Source: Dermatophagoides farinae (taxonomy: Eukaryota > Arthropoda > Arachnida > Sarcoptiformes > Pyroglyphidae). From it: a stretch of 64,000 nucleotides of DNA. The stretch's first letter is position 1. Every line of letters starts with the position of its first letter. This document shows positions 35,351 to 47,874 of the stretch, one piece after another. The stretch is from assembly GCF_024713945.1 (NCBI RefSeq), contig NC_134683.1, forward strand, positions 2,098,501 through 2,162,500. Reading direction: 5' to 3'. Made by a program: the position numbers and the translations under genes. Under the pieces are notes generated by a model, which saw only the letters and a list, made by a program, of their open reading frames with translations, was not told the DNA's origin and searched no databases.

Positions 35351-35476
35351 GCTTACGACCATATCACGTTGAAAATACCGGTTCGGTTCTCGTCTGATCA
35401 CCGAAGTCCGAGCTACGTCGAGCTGAGTTAGTACTTGGGAGGGGAGAACCACTTGGGAACACTCAGTGTCGTAAGC
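35351..35476 (+). rRNA. 5S rRNA-like copy with small insertions
   Basis: About 126 nt run from GCTTACGACC to GTCGTAAGC with the terminal helix kept and a T-run terminator. Compared with the copies at 32799 and 33400 it has a short duplication (CCGGTTCGGTTCTCG), two extra bases in GGGGAGAACC and other substitutions. The upstream about 90 bp (from about 35250) carry a decayed version of the shared flank (ATTTAGAATTA, CCTTTTTTATCATTGAAATA, TTACAAGC). Probably a pseudogene. Confidence 0.65.
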
Positions 35477-35489
35477 TTTTTCCTTTTTT

Positions 35490-37330
35490 TTTATTTTTAT
35501 TTTTGTCATATCAATTTTTCAATTTAAAAGTCCAAAAACAAATCTAAAGGCAAAAAAAACTTCGAAACTACGAAAAACGATTCGGAAAAATCTCGATCAA
35601 TCTGGATCTAATCATCATTATTCAGTACATGATCCAAATTCCATTTCAATTATTGATAGAACACAAAACAAAAAATATTCGACCTTGACATTCAACATTT
35701 GACATTTGACTTTGCACTCAAAAAAAAAAAAAATATGCCAACAAACTACTATCTTTTCTTTTTAAATTTAAATCGAAGAATACAGGAAAAAAATCGAATA
35801 AAATCATCAAAAAATTTATTGAATCAAAGACTTTTTTTTCTAGAATATTCGACACACACGTAAGACATTTTTATCTAATCAACAAAAAAAATAAGGAAAA
35901 AAAATACATCACCTCACACATTTATGGCGCCATTATTTCATTTCAATTTAAATTCACATTACGCACGCACACACACACACACACAAAAAAAAATCAATCA
36001 TTTCAAGCAGGGAAAAAAAACAGGATTCACTTTACTTTCATCAGTGTCATCAGAGCTATCTAATGTTATTGCAAATGATGATGATGACGATAATGATTAT
36101 GATGATGATGATTTGTTTTGTTTTTGATACTTTTTTTTCTTTTACTAAACACGCTATGTACTCGTGTTGTATAAATGCCAAAAAAAAAATTAATCTTGTC
36201 TTGTACATAGTTTGCTAAACCAAAAAAAAAAAACGAAAAATAAAAATCCCATCTTGAAACAAATTTTTCGTTTCGTTTGAAATTTTTAATTATCACATTT
36301 TTTTTCTCGATGTTTATCAATGTTGACAATCGAACAAAGTTTTTAACATTTTCAAAACAAAAAAAAATTAAAACAAATCATCGTCTTTGAAATGAAAAAC
36401 AAAAACAAGTTTCAAATTCCAATAAAATCATTCAAGTACATTTTAATGTGGAATTTTTTTATTTTTATTTTTTATTTTTCATTGAAAAATTTTGCACGGT
36501 CTCACGTAATAAGAAAATTCTACATTACATACATAAAATGGTCATCAAATTTGGATTCTTTTTCGTCCAAAAAAAAAGTAGAATTTAAAAAAAGAAAAGA
36601 AAAGAAAAATCAGATTGAATTAAGATTGTGTCAACAACTGCAATGCAATGAAAATGACATTTTTTTCTCTTACCAAAGAGAAACCTGAAAAGATATATAT
36701 GATCAATAAAAGATCAAAAAAATATAAACAGAAAACCAGCAATAAATGAATGAAAAAAAAAATGATTTTTTTTTCTCACAAATCACTTGACAGACCATTT
36801 CCATTCATCGATTGATTAACATTCATTGACATTATGAATTTTGGCTTCTTGATTTTATTTCTGTCCCGTGAATTTTTTTTTTTTTTTTTGGGTTTTTCTG
36901 ACCGAAAATGATGATGACAAAAAGAATATGATAGTAAGAGAGGAGAAAAAAAAAATTTCCCGAAATCAATATGAATTGGCATATACGATATATATGGTAA
37001 TTATTTTTGAAATCCAGATTTTTTTTTTTGGTTTTTTGGTTTTTGGTTTTCCCTTTTTCCAATTTTTTTTAGATCGTATAATAATAATTCATTGATAATT
37101 ATTATGTGGTGGTGGTGTGTGTGATAATATTTTTGAATGACATGCAATTGGTTAATGTATTTTTTGATTAAAAAAAAAATTTTTTTTTTTACTTTGTTGT
37201 TGTTGTTTTTTTCGATTATTTTCCACCCGAAAAAAATAACAAAAAACAAAACAAAGATAACCCATAGAAGAAAAAAAAAATGTAAAGAAAGAAATACCTC
37301 GATATTCTGATTACCTCATACGCAAACACC

Positions 37331-37361
<31 letters not shown>

Positions 37362-37414
37362 CCCCTTTCTAATCTAATCATTCATTCATTCATAATATAT
37401 ATTTAATTTATATA
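35490..37414. other. Intergenic; no supported gene
   Basis: Very A/T-rich sequence with (CA)n at 35968-35984, GAT runs at 36076-36110 and poly-A/T tracts, including a run of about 30 A at 37331-37357. Open frames at 35924, 36392, 36832 and 37001 consist of Lys/Phe/Ile homopolymer and are not gene-like. Confidence 0.55.
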
Positions 37415-37939
37415 CAGTGGTACCTCGGTTAACCGATGGTTAATCCGTTCTGAAACATTGGCCATCGTTGATTGAAACATAGGATATAATGGAAAACCAT
37501 AATTAATTCGTTATGATCATAAATCTTTAGTTCTTTGAAAACTTAATGTAAATATATATACATGGCTATTTGTTTTTTTTTCTCATTTGCTATTTGGACC
37601 CACCATAACATTGTTCATTGACCATCAAAAATCAGCTTGATAACCATTGGTTAAATGATAAAAATAATAATGAAAAAAAATTGTCATTTAAAAAATGAAG
37701 ATCTTGGCAAAAAGTTTTGTCAAAATCAAATGATATTTGATTGATGAAAAATCCGAGAACAAGAAGTGGTGATAAGAATTATCCAAACTAAACATGGTCA
37801 GTGGAATTTGAACTCAAAAACAAAACTGAATGTGACAAAAAAAAATTTAAAAATTTAAATCCAAATCAAATATTGACCAAATCCAAATCAATTGGAACAA
37901 TCGCTAACCGAATACATCGTTAACCGAGGTACCACTATA
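37413..37939. mobile_element. Pogo/Tigger-like (Tc1/mariner) MITE with TA target duplication
   Basis: The element is 37415-37937, 523 bp. The left end reads CAGTGGTACCTCGGTTAACC and the right end, reverse-complemented, TAGTGGTACCTCGGTTAACG; they agree over about 22 bp apart from the first base and one extra C. TA dinucleotides flank both sides (37413-37414, 37938-37939). CAGTNNTACCTCGG ends with TA duplication are typical of pogo/Tigger relatives. There is no open frame over about 50 codons inside, so it is non-autonomous. The end mismatch suggests moderate age. Confidence 0.85.
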
Positions 37940-39162
37940 TATTTCTCTTTTTTTTCTTGCTCATCAAATCAATCAATCAATAGTTCCATCGATTAATCGA
38001 TTACCGGAAAAAAAACATTCGTCTATATCAATAGAAATGGTATGTGTATTTTATTTTTCTCGACGGGAAAAAACATTTTCATTCTATTTTCAATCAAATC
38101 AATCAATTTTCAGATTAATTTTTTTTCACTTCTTTGTAGTAGAAAAATAATTATTGTTCTTATCGTGTAAACTTTACACTCTAAAGACACACAAACAAAA
38201 AAAATGAAGAAAACAAAAAAAAACCAAATCGATCCGATTAAATCGAGACAAATCAAGAATAGCCACGACCATTTTTTAAACATCAACAACAACAACAACA
38301 ACAACAAGTGTTCAATCACTGCTTTTTTTAGCTCCCAATATCAATTGATTTCGAAAAAGATACACACGATGTGTACGTGCTAATCATTCGACACTGCTAA
38401 TCAAACTAAAAAAAAAAAAAACATTTATTTACAAAACAAAATGCCGCAAGCAAACATGTTTGAAATGTTTCAAACGCTTCATAGAATAGCATGAAAAAAA
38501 AGAAGAAGAACACAAAGGTACCTAGCCGTTTGTTAATGTTTCACGAAAAAAAATATGATACTAATCTCGAATCATCGAGGCAATAACAAATAACGAAAAA
38601 GAAAAAAGAATGAAAACAACAACAGAAAAAATACGATCTGCCTTTTTTTTTCTTATCTATGGCAAGATTTTTTTCTTCTTTTTTTTTCTTCTTCTTTCTA
38701 ATCAAAACATCATCCATTGTCGTCATCATAATTGTATGATTATTGTCGATGAATTCGGTCGATCGTTGTTGGGAATGGGGGTGACATTGACGAAACTAAA
38801 AACCGTTTCAGTTTCACTTGATGATTTAGTATATAAGGTACTTGTAATGTTTGTGTATTAGTTTGTCAACCCACTTATGAATTGACTTGAATGATTTTTA
38901 GAATAACCAAAGATACAGCCCACACAACTTAATTCTTTGTTCTTCTTCTATAATTTAATTTTTTTCTTCAATATCCTTGTTACTTACATTCAATTAATTA
39001 TTCATTACAAAATCAATAAATATATATATATCAGTTCCGGTCATCAAGCCTCTACTAAATATTGATACTACTACTACTACTACGACGACACGACTACTAC
39101 GATTGATTGATATTACAGAAAAAAACCAATCATTTATAATTATTAGAAAAAAAAACAAACAA
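37940..39162. other. Intergenic, upstream of inositol synthase
   Basis: CAA repeats occur at 38283-38306, poly-A at 38409-38421 and an ACT/ACG trinucleotide run near 39068-39100. The open frames at 38541 and 38610 read through homopolymers. No gene is supported. Confidence 0.55.
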
Positions 39163-41093
39163 ATGGCCACCATCAACAACAACAGCAACGAAACAATGAA
39201 GGTTAATGTTCAAAGCCCAAATATTCGTTATACAGATGAAACAATCGAAGCAGATTATGAATATGATAATGTCAAATGTATTCGAGATGAAAAAACCAAT
39301 TCAATTAAGGTTAATGACAGTTTGTTTTTTTTTAATTTTTTTTTTCATTTAAATTAATTATATTATTCTGATTTAAATTATATATCAAAAAAAAAAAAAA
39401 AAAAATAGATCTATCCAATGAAATCGGTTTTGACATTTCGTACTGAACGTCGAATACCACGTACAGGTTTAATGATGATCGGTTGGGGTGGTAATAATGG
39501 TACAACGGTTACGGCTTCAATAATTGCCAATAAAAATCGTATGTCATTCATGACAAAAGATGGTGAAGTGAAAGCCAATTATTTTGGTAGTATAACACAA
39601 TCAAGTACAATATTCTTGGGCTATGATGCACATGGTAAAGAATTATACATCCCGATGAAAGATATATTACCAATGGTCGATCCAAATGATTTATTCATTG
39701 ATGGTTGGGATATATCCGGTATGAATCTTGCTGATTCAATGACAAGAGCAAAGGTGCTTGATATTAATTTACAAGAACAACTTTGTCCATATATGCAACA
39801 ATATCGACCACGTCGTGCAATCTATGATCTGGATTTTATTGCAGCCAATCAAAAAGAACGTGCCGATAATGTAATTGAATCGAAAGATAAATGGTCACAA
39901 GTGGAACAGATTCGTGCCGATATACGTGATTTTAAAAAACAAAATAATCTCGATACAATCATTGTATTGTGGACAGCTAATACTGAACGTTTTACTAATG
40001 TTATGGATGGCATCCATGATACAGCTGATAATTTGTTGACTGCCATCAAACGTAATGAAGCTGAATTGGCACCATCAGCTTTGTATGCTGTTGCAGCTAT
40101 CCTTGAAAAAGTAATTTTTTTTTTGTTTTGTTTTGATTTTATTAATTTGATTTTTTTTCTTGATTTTCATATCGCTCATTTATATATATAGTCTACTTAC
40201 ATTAATGGCTCACCACAGAATACATTCGTACCTGGTCTAATTGAATTAGCTGAACGTGAACAAGGTGTTCATTGGTGGTGATGATTTTAAATCTGGCCAA
40301 ACAAAATTTAAATCCGTTCTTGTGGATTTTCTTGTATCGGCTGGTATTAAACCATGTTCAATTGTTAGCTATAATCATTTAGGCAATAATGATGGCTATA
40401 ACCTGTCGGCACCGAAACAATTTCGTAGTAAAGAAATTTCCAAATCAAATGTTGTCGATGATATGGTTGAATCGAATCAGATACTTTATGGACAAGGTAA
40501 ACATCATCCTGATCATACAGTGGTTATTAAATATGTACCATATGTGGGAGATTCAAAACGTGCTATGGATGAATACATTAGTGAATTAATGTTGGGCGGA
40601 AAGAATACTATTGTCGTACATAATACCTGTGAGGATTCATTATTAGCATCACCAATTATTTTGGATTTGGCCATTCTTGCTGAACTTTGTCAACGTGTTA
40701 CATTCAAGATTCATAATCATAGTAAGTTTGTCATGAATTATAATTTTTTTTTCGATAAAAATCTAATTCTTGTCATTATTATTTATTTCTACAGAGGAAA
40801 CACAATTTCAACGTTTCAATTCAATTTTATCCATTCTATCCTATTTGCTTAAAGCACCAATCGTTGAACGTGGTGCAAATGTTGTCAATGCATTATTCAA
40901 ACAACGACAATCAATTGAAAATTTATTACGTGCATTGATTGCATTACCACCAGTAAATCAATTGAATCTACAGGCCAAATGTTCGGATCGTACACAATGG
41001 TATGAAGAATTGATACAGCCAATTCTTAAGAATAATGAATTGAATTCAACACGAATTGCACCACCATTCAATGGTTTTATGAGTGGACATTGA
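39163..41093 (+). CDS. ISYNA1: Inositol-3-phosphate synthase
   Basis: Four exons: 39163-39309, 39409-40110, 40192-40721 and 40795-41093. The protein has about 558 residues, the same length as human ISYNA1. It includes the NAD-binding GWGGNNGTT, the VPGLIELAE region, [45 protein letters not shown], the catalytic [19 protein letters not shown] and NTCEDSLLA. It converts glucose 6-phosphate to myo-inositol 3-phosphate in the cytosol. Within exon 3 the frame shifts by one base near 40253-40258 (LAER followed by NKVFIGGDD). Removing one base restores continuity and makes the total length a multiple of three. The site is not explained by an intron. An assembly error is the simplest view; an inactive allele is possible. 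Confidence 0.94.
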
Positions 41094-41403
41094 AACAAGA
41101 AAAAAATCAGCCAACAATAATAATACATACGTAAACACTATTTACAAAACTATTTCCCTTCACCCATTGCCCATTTTTTTCCATAATTTCGATAAAAGAA
41201 ACAACAAAACCCATTAACCCTTTTGTAATCAAATACAAAAATCTGATGATTTTTTTCTGAATAAAAAAAATATAATAAATCTTTTTAATGTCGTAAATAT
41301 TTTTTAATCGATTTTTTTATTTATTTATTGGAAAACAAATTCATTCAATATGAATAAAATACTATTTACAGAAAATGTTAACCACTTTTTCAGATTGTCG
41401 ATT
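41094..41403. other. Convergent 3' gap
   Basis: This gap lies between the inositol synthase stop (+) and the ABCB7 stop (-). AATAAA-like signals lie near 41261-41279. Nothing else is seen. Confidence 0.55.
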
Positions 41404-43602
41404 CTAATCTCGTTGTTGTTGTTGTTGTTGTTGCTGCTGCTGTTGGACAAGTTCACGATCATAAACATGTTGCTTTTCCCATAATGATGCATACAATGAT
41501 CCAGGTTTAACAACCAATGAATAATGATCACCACTTTCTTTTACACGACCATCTTCCATCACATAAAGAGTATCAGCATCAACAACTGTTGATAATCGAT
41601 GTGCAATAAATACCGATGTACGATTCTCGGCAGCAATTTTTATAGCATTCATTATATTCTGTTCGGTTATTGAATCTAATGAACTTGTTGCCTCATCAAA
41701 TGCTAGAATTGGTGCATTTTTCAATATGGCTCTAGCAATAGCTACACGTTGTTTTTCGCCACCACTTAATTTCAATCCTCGTTCACCGACATTTGTTTCA
41801 TAGCCATCTTTCCAACGAAGAATCGAATCATGTAGATGAGACATTTTAGCCGCTTGATATACCTGTTCTTTAGAACAATTAAGATTTCCATAATTTATAT
41901 TGAAATAAATGCTATTATTAAATAGAACTGTATCTTGTGGTACAATTGAAATTGCTTTTCGTAAGCTTTCAAGATCATAATCACGAATATCACGACCATT
42001 AATCAATATACGGCCTTTTTGTGGATCAAAAAATCGATATAACAAACGAACAATAGTACTTTTTCCTGAACCTGATCCACCAACAAGAGCAATCTTTTTT
42101 CCAGTTGGTACTTCAAAGCTAAGGCCATTTAGAATGGGTGAATTAGGATTATATTCAAAATATACATCTTCAACTTTGATGAATGCATCCTTTGATGAAA
42201 TAATTAACGGCACTGCTCCTGGTTTATTCTGAACTTTTGGTTCTAATTTTAAAAGACTAAACATTGCTTGCATATCAATAAGTGATTGACGAATTTCTCG
42301 ATATACGGATCCAAGAAAATTTAATGGCATTGATAATTGAAATAAAAGACCATTAACCATGACTAGATCACCAACAGTCATTTCACCGGCAACAATACCA
42401 CGTGTAGCTAATATCATAATGGCAGCTAAACTAGCAGAGAATATTGCATTTTGACCAAAATTTAGGAATGCCAAACTAGTAGTCGTATGTATGGATGCAT
42501 CGGTATATTTTTTCAATAATTTCTGATATTCATCCGATTCATATTTTTCATTAGTAAAATATTTAACCGTTTCATAATTGATCAATGAATCAATGGCTCT
42601 TGCTCCTGCTTCATTTTCCGTTTTATTCATTTGTACACGAATTTTCGTACGCCATGATGTAACAGCCAATGTAAACAATGAATACATTCCGATACAACCA
42701 AGCGTTACAGCAACATATTCTGGACCAAATTTATAGAATAACAATGCTGAAACAAGTGAAACCTCTAATATTGTTGGAAAGACATTGAAAACCAATGCTG
42801 ATAAGGCAAAATTAATACCACGTGTACCACGATCGATTGTTTTTGATAATGCACCGGTATTTCGATTCAAATGAAAATGTAGATCCATATTATGTAGATG
42901 TGTGAACACTTGATTTGCGACACGACGAATAGAATCATGTGCAACTTTTGCAAACACTGCATTACGAGCTTCATTGAAAAATGATGCACCAGCACGAGCA
43001 ATACCATAACCAATCATCAAAGCAATACCGGTCGTAATAACCGTATTGGTCGGATCAGTCATTGCCAATAAATCACCAGTATGTCGATTAAGATGATCAA
43101 TACCATGTTTGAAAATAAACGGCACGCTTATGTTGACAGCTTTAGCAGCAACCAACAATCCAAGTGCCATTATGACGCGATTACGAATTTCTGGACGATC
43201 TTTAGGCCATGTATAACTAAGCATTTGTTTGACAATCTGCCATCCACTAACTTCACCATTGATTTTAAATTTTTGCATCTCAGTTGCACCATGTCCTGGA
43301 TGCCATTGTCGTCGTTGTTGTTGATCAGTATTTTTTGACAATCGATCATCATCATTTAATGTTCGTGATCGACTAAGAACAGAATTTTGTTTTGAATTTT
43401 TAAAATCGGGCCATCGATTCAAAGAACGATTTGATTGATGATAATGTGCGTTTGTATGGAATAAATTTTTTAATTTATAATTCAATTTTAATTGAGGGCG
43501 ATGACATTTTCGGTCGGTATGTAATAAATATTTATGATGACGAATGATGAAACGTGATAAATTAGAAAATAATGATGATGAGGATGATTTGAGGACCAGA
43601 AT
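41404..43602 (-). CDS. ABCB7: ABCB7, mitochondrial iron-sulfur-related ABC transporter
   Basis: A single exon encodes an ABC half-transporter of the Atm1/ABCB7 type. An ABC membrane domain (about 100-400, counting from 43485) contains the family-specific [39 protein letters not shown] and [17 protein letters not shown] segments. The ATPase domain has Walker A GGSGSGKS, signature [10 protein letters not shown], Walker [11 protein letters not shown] and the H-loop IAHRLS. The C-terminus ends in a Gln run. ABCB7 exports a glutathione-linked sulfur compound from the mitochondrial matrix for cytosolic iron-sulfur assembly. The frame is open upstream to a stop at 43603-43605 and encodes a good mitochondrial presequence ([22 protein letters not shown]). 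Yet it has no ATG until an internal Met about 72 codons after 43485, and the stretch lacks any AG acceptor on the coding strand, so the true start is unclear. Confidence 0.95.
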   Translation of the reverse strand: MLVLKSSSSSLFSNLSRFIIRHHKYLLHTDRKCHRPQLKLNYKLKNLFHTNAHYHQSNRSLNRWPDFKNSKQNSVLSRSRTLNDDDRLSKNTDQQQRRQWHPGHGATEMQKFKINGEVSGWQIVKQMLSYTWPKDRPEIRNRVIMALGLLVAAKAVNISVPFIFKHGIDHLNRHTGDLLAMTDPTNTVITTGIALMIGYGIARAGASFFNEARNAVFAKVAHDSIRRVANQVFTHLHNMDLHFHLNRNTGALSKTIDRGTRGINFALSALVFNVFPTILEVSLVSALLFYKFGPEYVAVTLGCIGMYSLFTLAVTSWRTKIRVQMNKTENEAGARAIDSLINYETVKYFTNEKYESDEYQKLLKKYTDASIHTTTSLAFLNFGQNAIFSASLAAIMILATRGIVAGEMTVGDLVMVNGLLFQLSMPLNFLGSVYREIRQSLIDMQAMFSLLKLEPKVQNKPGAVPLIISSKDAFIKVEDVYFEYNPNSPILNGLSFEVPTGKKIALVGGSGSGKSTIVRLLYRFFDPQKGRILINGRDIRDYDLESLRKAISIVPQDTVLFNNSIYFNINYGNLNCSKEQVYQAAKMSHLHDSILRWKDGYETNVGERGLKLSGGEKQRVAIARAILKNAPILAFDEATSSLDSITEQNIMNAIKIAAENRTSVFIAHRLSTVVDADTLYVMEDGRVKESGDHYSLVVKPGSLYASLWEKQHVYDRELVQQQQQQQQQQQRD

Positions 43603-44386
43603 TCAGTGCCACGTGGCTAAATCGGTGATTTGAATGCATGAAAACACCAACGATACGACAATCAGTTACCAGAAATAACCTGGCTAACATTTTTTTTTTT
43701 TCTCGTAGTTAGTTTTTGTTCAAAATTATTTCCAAAAATTTATTGAAATAAAAAACTCGACTGACGAAGACATTGTAATCTCTATCATCATCATCATCAT
43801 CGTCATAAAACAAAGCGAAACAAATAATCAAAATGAAAATTTATCCATGACAACAACGGTATAGGAGAAACATGAAAAAAATATAGAAAAAAGAAAAAAA
43901 TCAAACACAATCAATATAAATGTTTATTTTTTTTTGATTCACTTACCGATGATTAGATTATATGAATGAATGAATAAGATCAATCGAACTCAAACAAAAC
44001 CAAATCAACAAGATGTAAAGGGATCAAAATCTTGATTAATTTATTAAAAAGAACGTATTGTTATTGTTTATTACATTAAAATTTTGTCCTTTAATTTCAA
44101 TATATATCAATATATCAATGATATAAATCGTCATTGAATTTAAAGGCCAGCTGTTTCCATGAATAAAGGATAAATTGAATTGAATGAAAAAAAAATCCTC
44201 ATAAAACGTCCTATATGAAAAGGAAATCCAATAATTTATATAAAAATTCTTTGCCTCACGATGATCATCGTTTTTTCGTTGTTATTGTTTTTTTTTGTGT
44301 TTCATATTTCAATCCTGTGAAAAAATCAATTTGCTTCGAAATAATATCTCTATATTTGACGGTTTTAAAATCATCATCTTTAAAAA
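43603..44386. other. Divergent promoter gap between ABCB7 and the Asn-rich gene
   Basis: It contains a CATG-rich leader near 43635, an ATC run at 43782-43802 and A/T-rich sequence. No core element stands out. The open frame at 44215 is not supported. Confidence 0.5.
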
Positions 44387-47300
44387 ATGACAAAATTTAG
44401 CATCAATGAACTAATGAATAATCAGAATCAAAATTCTAATCAGAATACTACTAATAATGGTAACACATCGACCACTAATCATCAACAACGGGAAAATAAT
44501 ATCAATAATAACAATTCTGTTGATGATAATAATATCGTTGGCGATGAATCTTCATTATCATTAGCTTCTGTTTCTACTATGGCTTCGATTGCTCCTGTTT
44601 CAAGCATCATCAATGTTAATAATCATACAAATGCATCATCATCGTCTACATCGACATCATCATCATCATCATCATCAATGGTAAATATGAAAATGCTATC
44701 GATGATGAAGAATAATCAATCATCATCGATAGCATCAACATCATCTATGATTTCACCTTTTTTAACTTCATCAACTGCAACCACGGCCCCGAAATTAACA
44801 ATCAATAATAATAATCGAATGTCATCAATGGTGCATAATAATAGTAGTAACCACAATCATTTTCCTTTTTCTTATAATCATAATCATACGATCTTTCATC
44901 AAATTCCCCGAAATTCATCAACAAACCTTTTGTTTCATCAATCACAGCGACAACAACAACAACAGGCATCATTCTGTCCACGACCAATGATTATGATGAA
45001 TGAAACAATGACAAATTTGAACAACACTCCCACAACTAGTAATAATAATATTAATTGGCGTGATGAGGCTGATGGTAGTGAAGAAGATCGAATGATACGT
45101 TTTATATCATTACCAACAACAAAGTCTAAAGTGCCTGATTCAACAACAACAAATGCCGGTATTGTTCATCATCAAAATAATCAAACTACACAACAACAAC
45201 AACAACAACAACAATCAATGGAAATGAATTCAACCATAATGGACGATAATAACAATGTTGATGATGTAGATGAAGATCATACTAATGATAATATTAGCCA
45301 TCATCAACAAATGAATATGACCACTATTAATAATAATAATAATAACAATAATCAAAATCGTACAAAAAAAATTTTAAATCAAAATGCTCAAAATCAACAA
45401 CAACAACAACAACAACGATTACAACAACAAGAATTTTATATAAATCGAATGGTTGATCTTGTGGATTCGTTTAAAAAATTACTCAACTCATCTTCAACAG
45501 GATCAAATAATCAACAACAGAATATTGAAGATCATCAACAATCAACATCAACAGCATGTAATAATAATAATAATAATAATAATCGAAGAAATATAAATGG
45601 TCCTAATATTCGAACAAGAGAAAAAGTACCGATTATATCGACAAATAATAATAATAATCGTTCATCACCATTAAGAACATCAACAACAAACAATGATATA
45701 AAATTGAATAAAACCACAAATTTTAATTATCTACCTTCAACTAATAATAGTACATCAAATCCATCTACATCATCATCATCATATCGATTTAATGCTTTCA
45801 ACAATAACAACAACCAAAATGTTGCCGAAACGGCAATTAATAAAAATCGAAATGGCCAAAAACAGTTCAATAATTTTAACAATTTTCGTCCGAGTTATCG
45901 TCGTTTTCAATCGGTACCAAACAATTCATTAGATGAACAATTCAATTTGATGAACATGAATAATAACAATTTTCTACAATCAAATCATATGGAAAACAAT
46001 CAACATGCTAATTTTATCGTTGATACAACATCGCCAAAATTCGATAGTAATTATTTCAAACAAATCAATCAACAAGTTTATCAGCTATTAATGTTACAAA
46101 ATTATCAGATCAATCAACAACATCAATTGATTATGGCATGGATTGAATGTCAACAGGAATGGCTTCGATTACAGCAATCATCAATCAATCAATCGGCTAC
46201 AGCTACAATAGATGAATCGATAACAGAATCAAATAATTTGATGGATTGTCCACCGCCACCACCATCAATTATTTCCAATCATCCATTGAATAATCAAATC
46301 GTACCTGGTGTACGTGCAAATAATTTCTGGGATAATTTCCGTAGTCAATCATTCCAGAATAAATTACAAACATCGACAAATGTTTCATTACAACAGCAAC
46401 AGCCGCCACACAACAACAGCCAAATCATCAATATCCAACATTTACAAGTCGTGAAAATTTTCTCACACATGATGGCAATGTTGCCTGTAATAATCTTTGT
46501 CAAAATGTTTGTAATAAAAATTCACGTTCTCATTCATTTTCTGGTTTTACTAGTGCTGCAAATTTAATTTTTGGCCACAATAATAACCAGAATAATGAAA
46601 GTAATAAATGTAAGAATCAATTGAAAAATAATTTGCTTAATACATCACCATATTTATCGCCTCATCATCATCATCATCATCATCGGCTTTATTCACAGCA
46701 AAATCAACGTCAAAATAATAATTTAAATGTTGATCATCAATATCTACGAAATAGTAACAATAATATCAGTAATAATGATAATATAATTGAAAGAAAATTA
46801 TCCAAATTAATTTCAATTGTAGAAAATTTGGTACAATCTAATAATGATGGTACAAATTTGAATGGATTAAAACGTAAAAAAACCAGCAATGTTGATTTGA
46901 TAAATCTGCCAGATTTACGGGAAGATGCCTGTGAATGTGATTTAGATGTTGTTGATGCTGATCCTAATGATGATAGTGATGAAGATGATGCTGAAACCAT
47001 TCAAGATAGATCTAATCTGGTGGATAAATCGACCAATTTTCATCTATACCTGCAACAATTATCATCATCATCATCCATAGATTTATTTGGTAATGGTCAA
47101 AGAAAAAATGATGTTTTGAAAAATAATTCAAAAACAACAAATTCAGAAATTATACGTCCATTGATGCCAGCTGAAGGTCGTTCAGCAACTGAACCACAAC
47201 CACCGCCCCCGTTGAAACCATTAAAATTACCAATGATGTTATCAACGTTGACATCATCATCTTCATCACAACCAAAAACTTCATATCGTCCTCCAATCAC

Positions 47301-47874
47301 TGGCAATGAATCGGTTAACAATTCGTTCTTAAATGGGAAAAAACCAATGCAAAAACCCAAATTAATTTCATCATCTATAGCGAATGGAGAAAATTCAACA
47401 AAAACTGTTTCTGATTCGCCATGTAAAAACCTTGAAAAATTAAGCAATGGAAATTCAGATGCCGATGCAAGCGATTCAAATCAACCAAAACCATCAGTAT
47501 CCGATGATGACGAATCATTCAATCAAAGTAATAATGGTGATATATCCATGCCATCAACATCATCTTTATTGACCGATTTATCAAAAGGAAATAATGAATC
47601 AAAAGAATCGAATGGTGATGATAATGTTAAACCTTTACACATCAATCTAGCAAATGATCCAAATCAACGAAATGGCCATAATGACAGCAGCAGCAGTGAT
47701 GATGATGATGACATTGATGATAGCAATGATCAACGTAATGAAGAACAACAACAACAATTGCCACAACACCAAGCTGATATTCGTATCCATGTTGTTCCAT
47801 TGGTTGTCAACGGTAATGCTAATGAAGTGCGAACATCTGTACGTCTTAGTGGTGATGGTGAACAAGGATTATGA
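44387..47874 (+). CDS. Very Asn/Ser/Gln-rich protein with short conserved-looking patches
   Basis: Two long frames (44387-46567 and 46621-47874, the second open further upstream) clearly form one gene of about 1,160 residues. The switch between them falls in a CAA/CAG-rich stretch near 46390-46430. Beyond it the second frame reads TSRENFLTHDGNVACNNLC and SFSGFTSAANLIFGHNNN. No intron of usable length fits, so a one- or two-base difference in the repeat is likely. Most of the protein is poly-Asn, poly-Ser and poly-Gln. Non-repetitive patches include EFYINRMVDLVDSFKKLL, QVYQLLMLQNYQINQQHQLI with MAWIECQQEWLRLQ, VPGVRANNFWDNFRSQSFQN and an acidic DEDDAETIQDRSNL. They resemble coiled-coil scaffold patches (PCM1-like is one idea) but I cannot identify the family. 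Confidence 0.7.

Noticed and set aside
44215-44400. 61-residue frame upstream of the Asn-rich gene
   Set aside because: It overlaps the next start, has no homologue-like features and probably lies in the leader.
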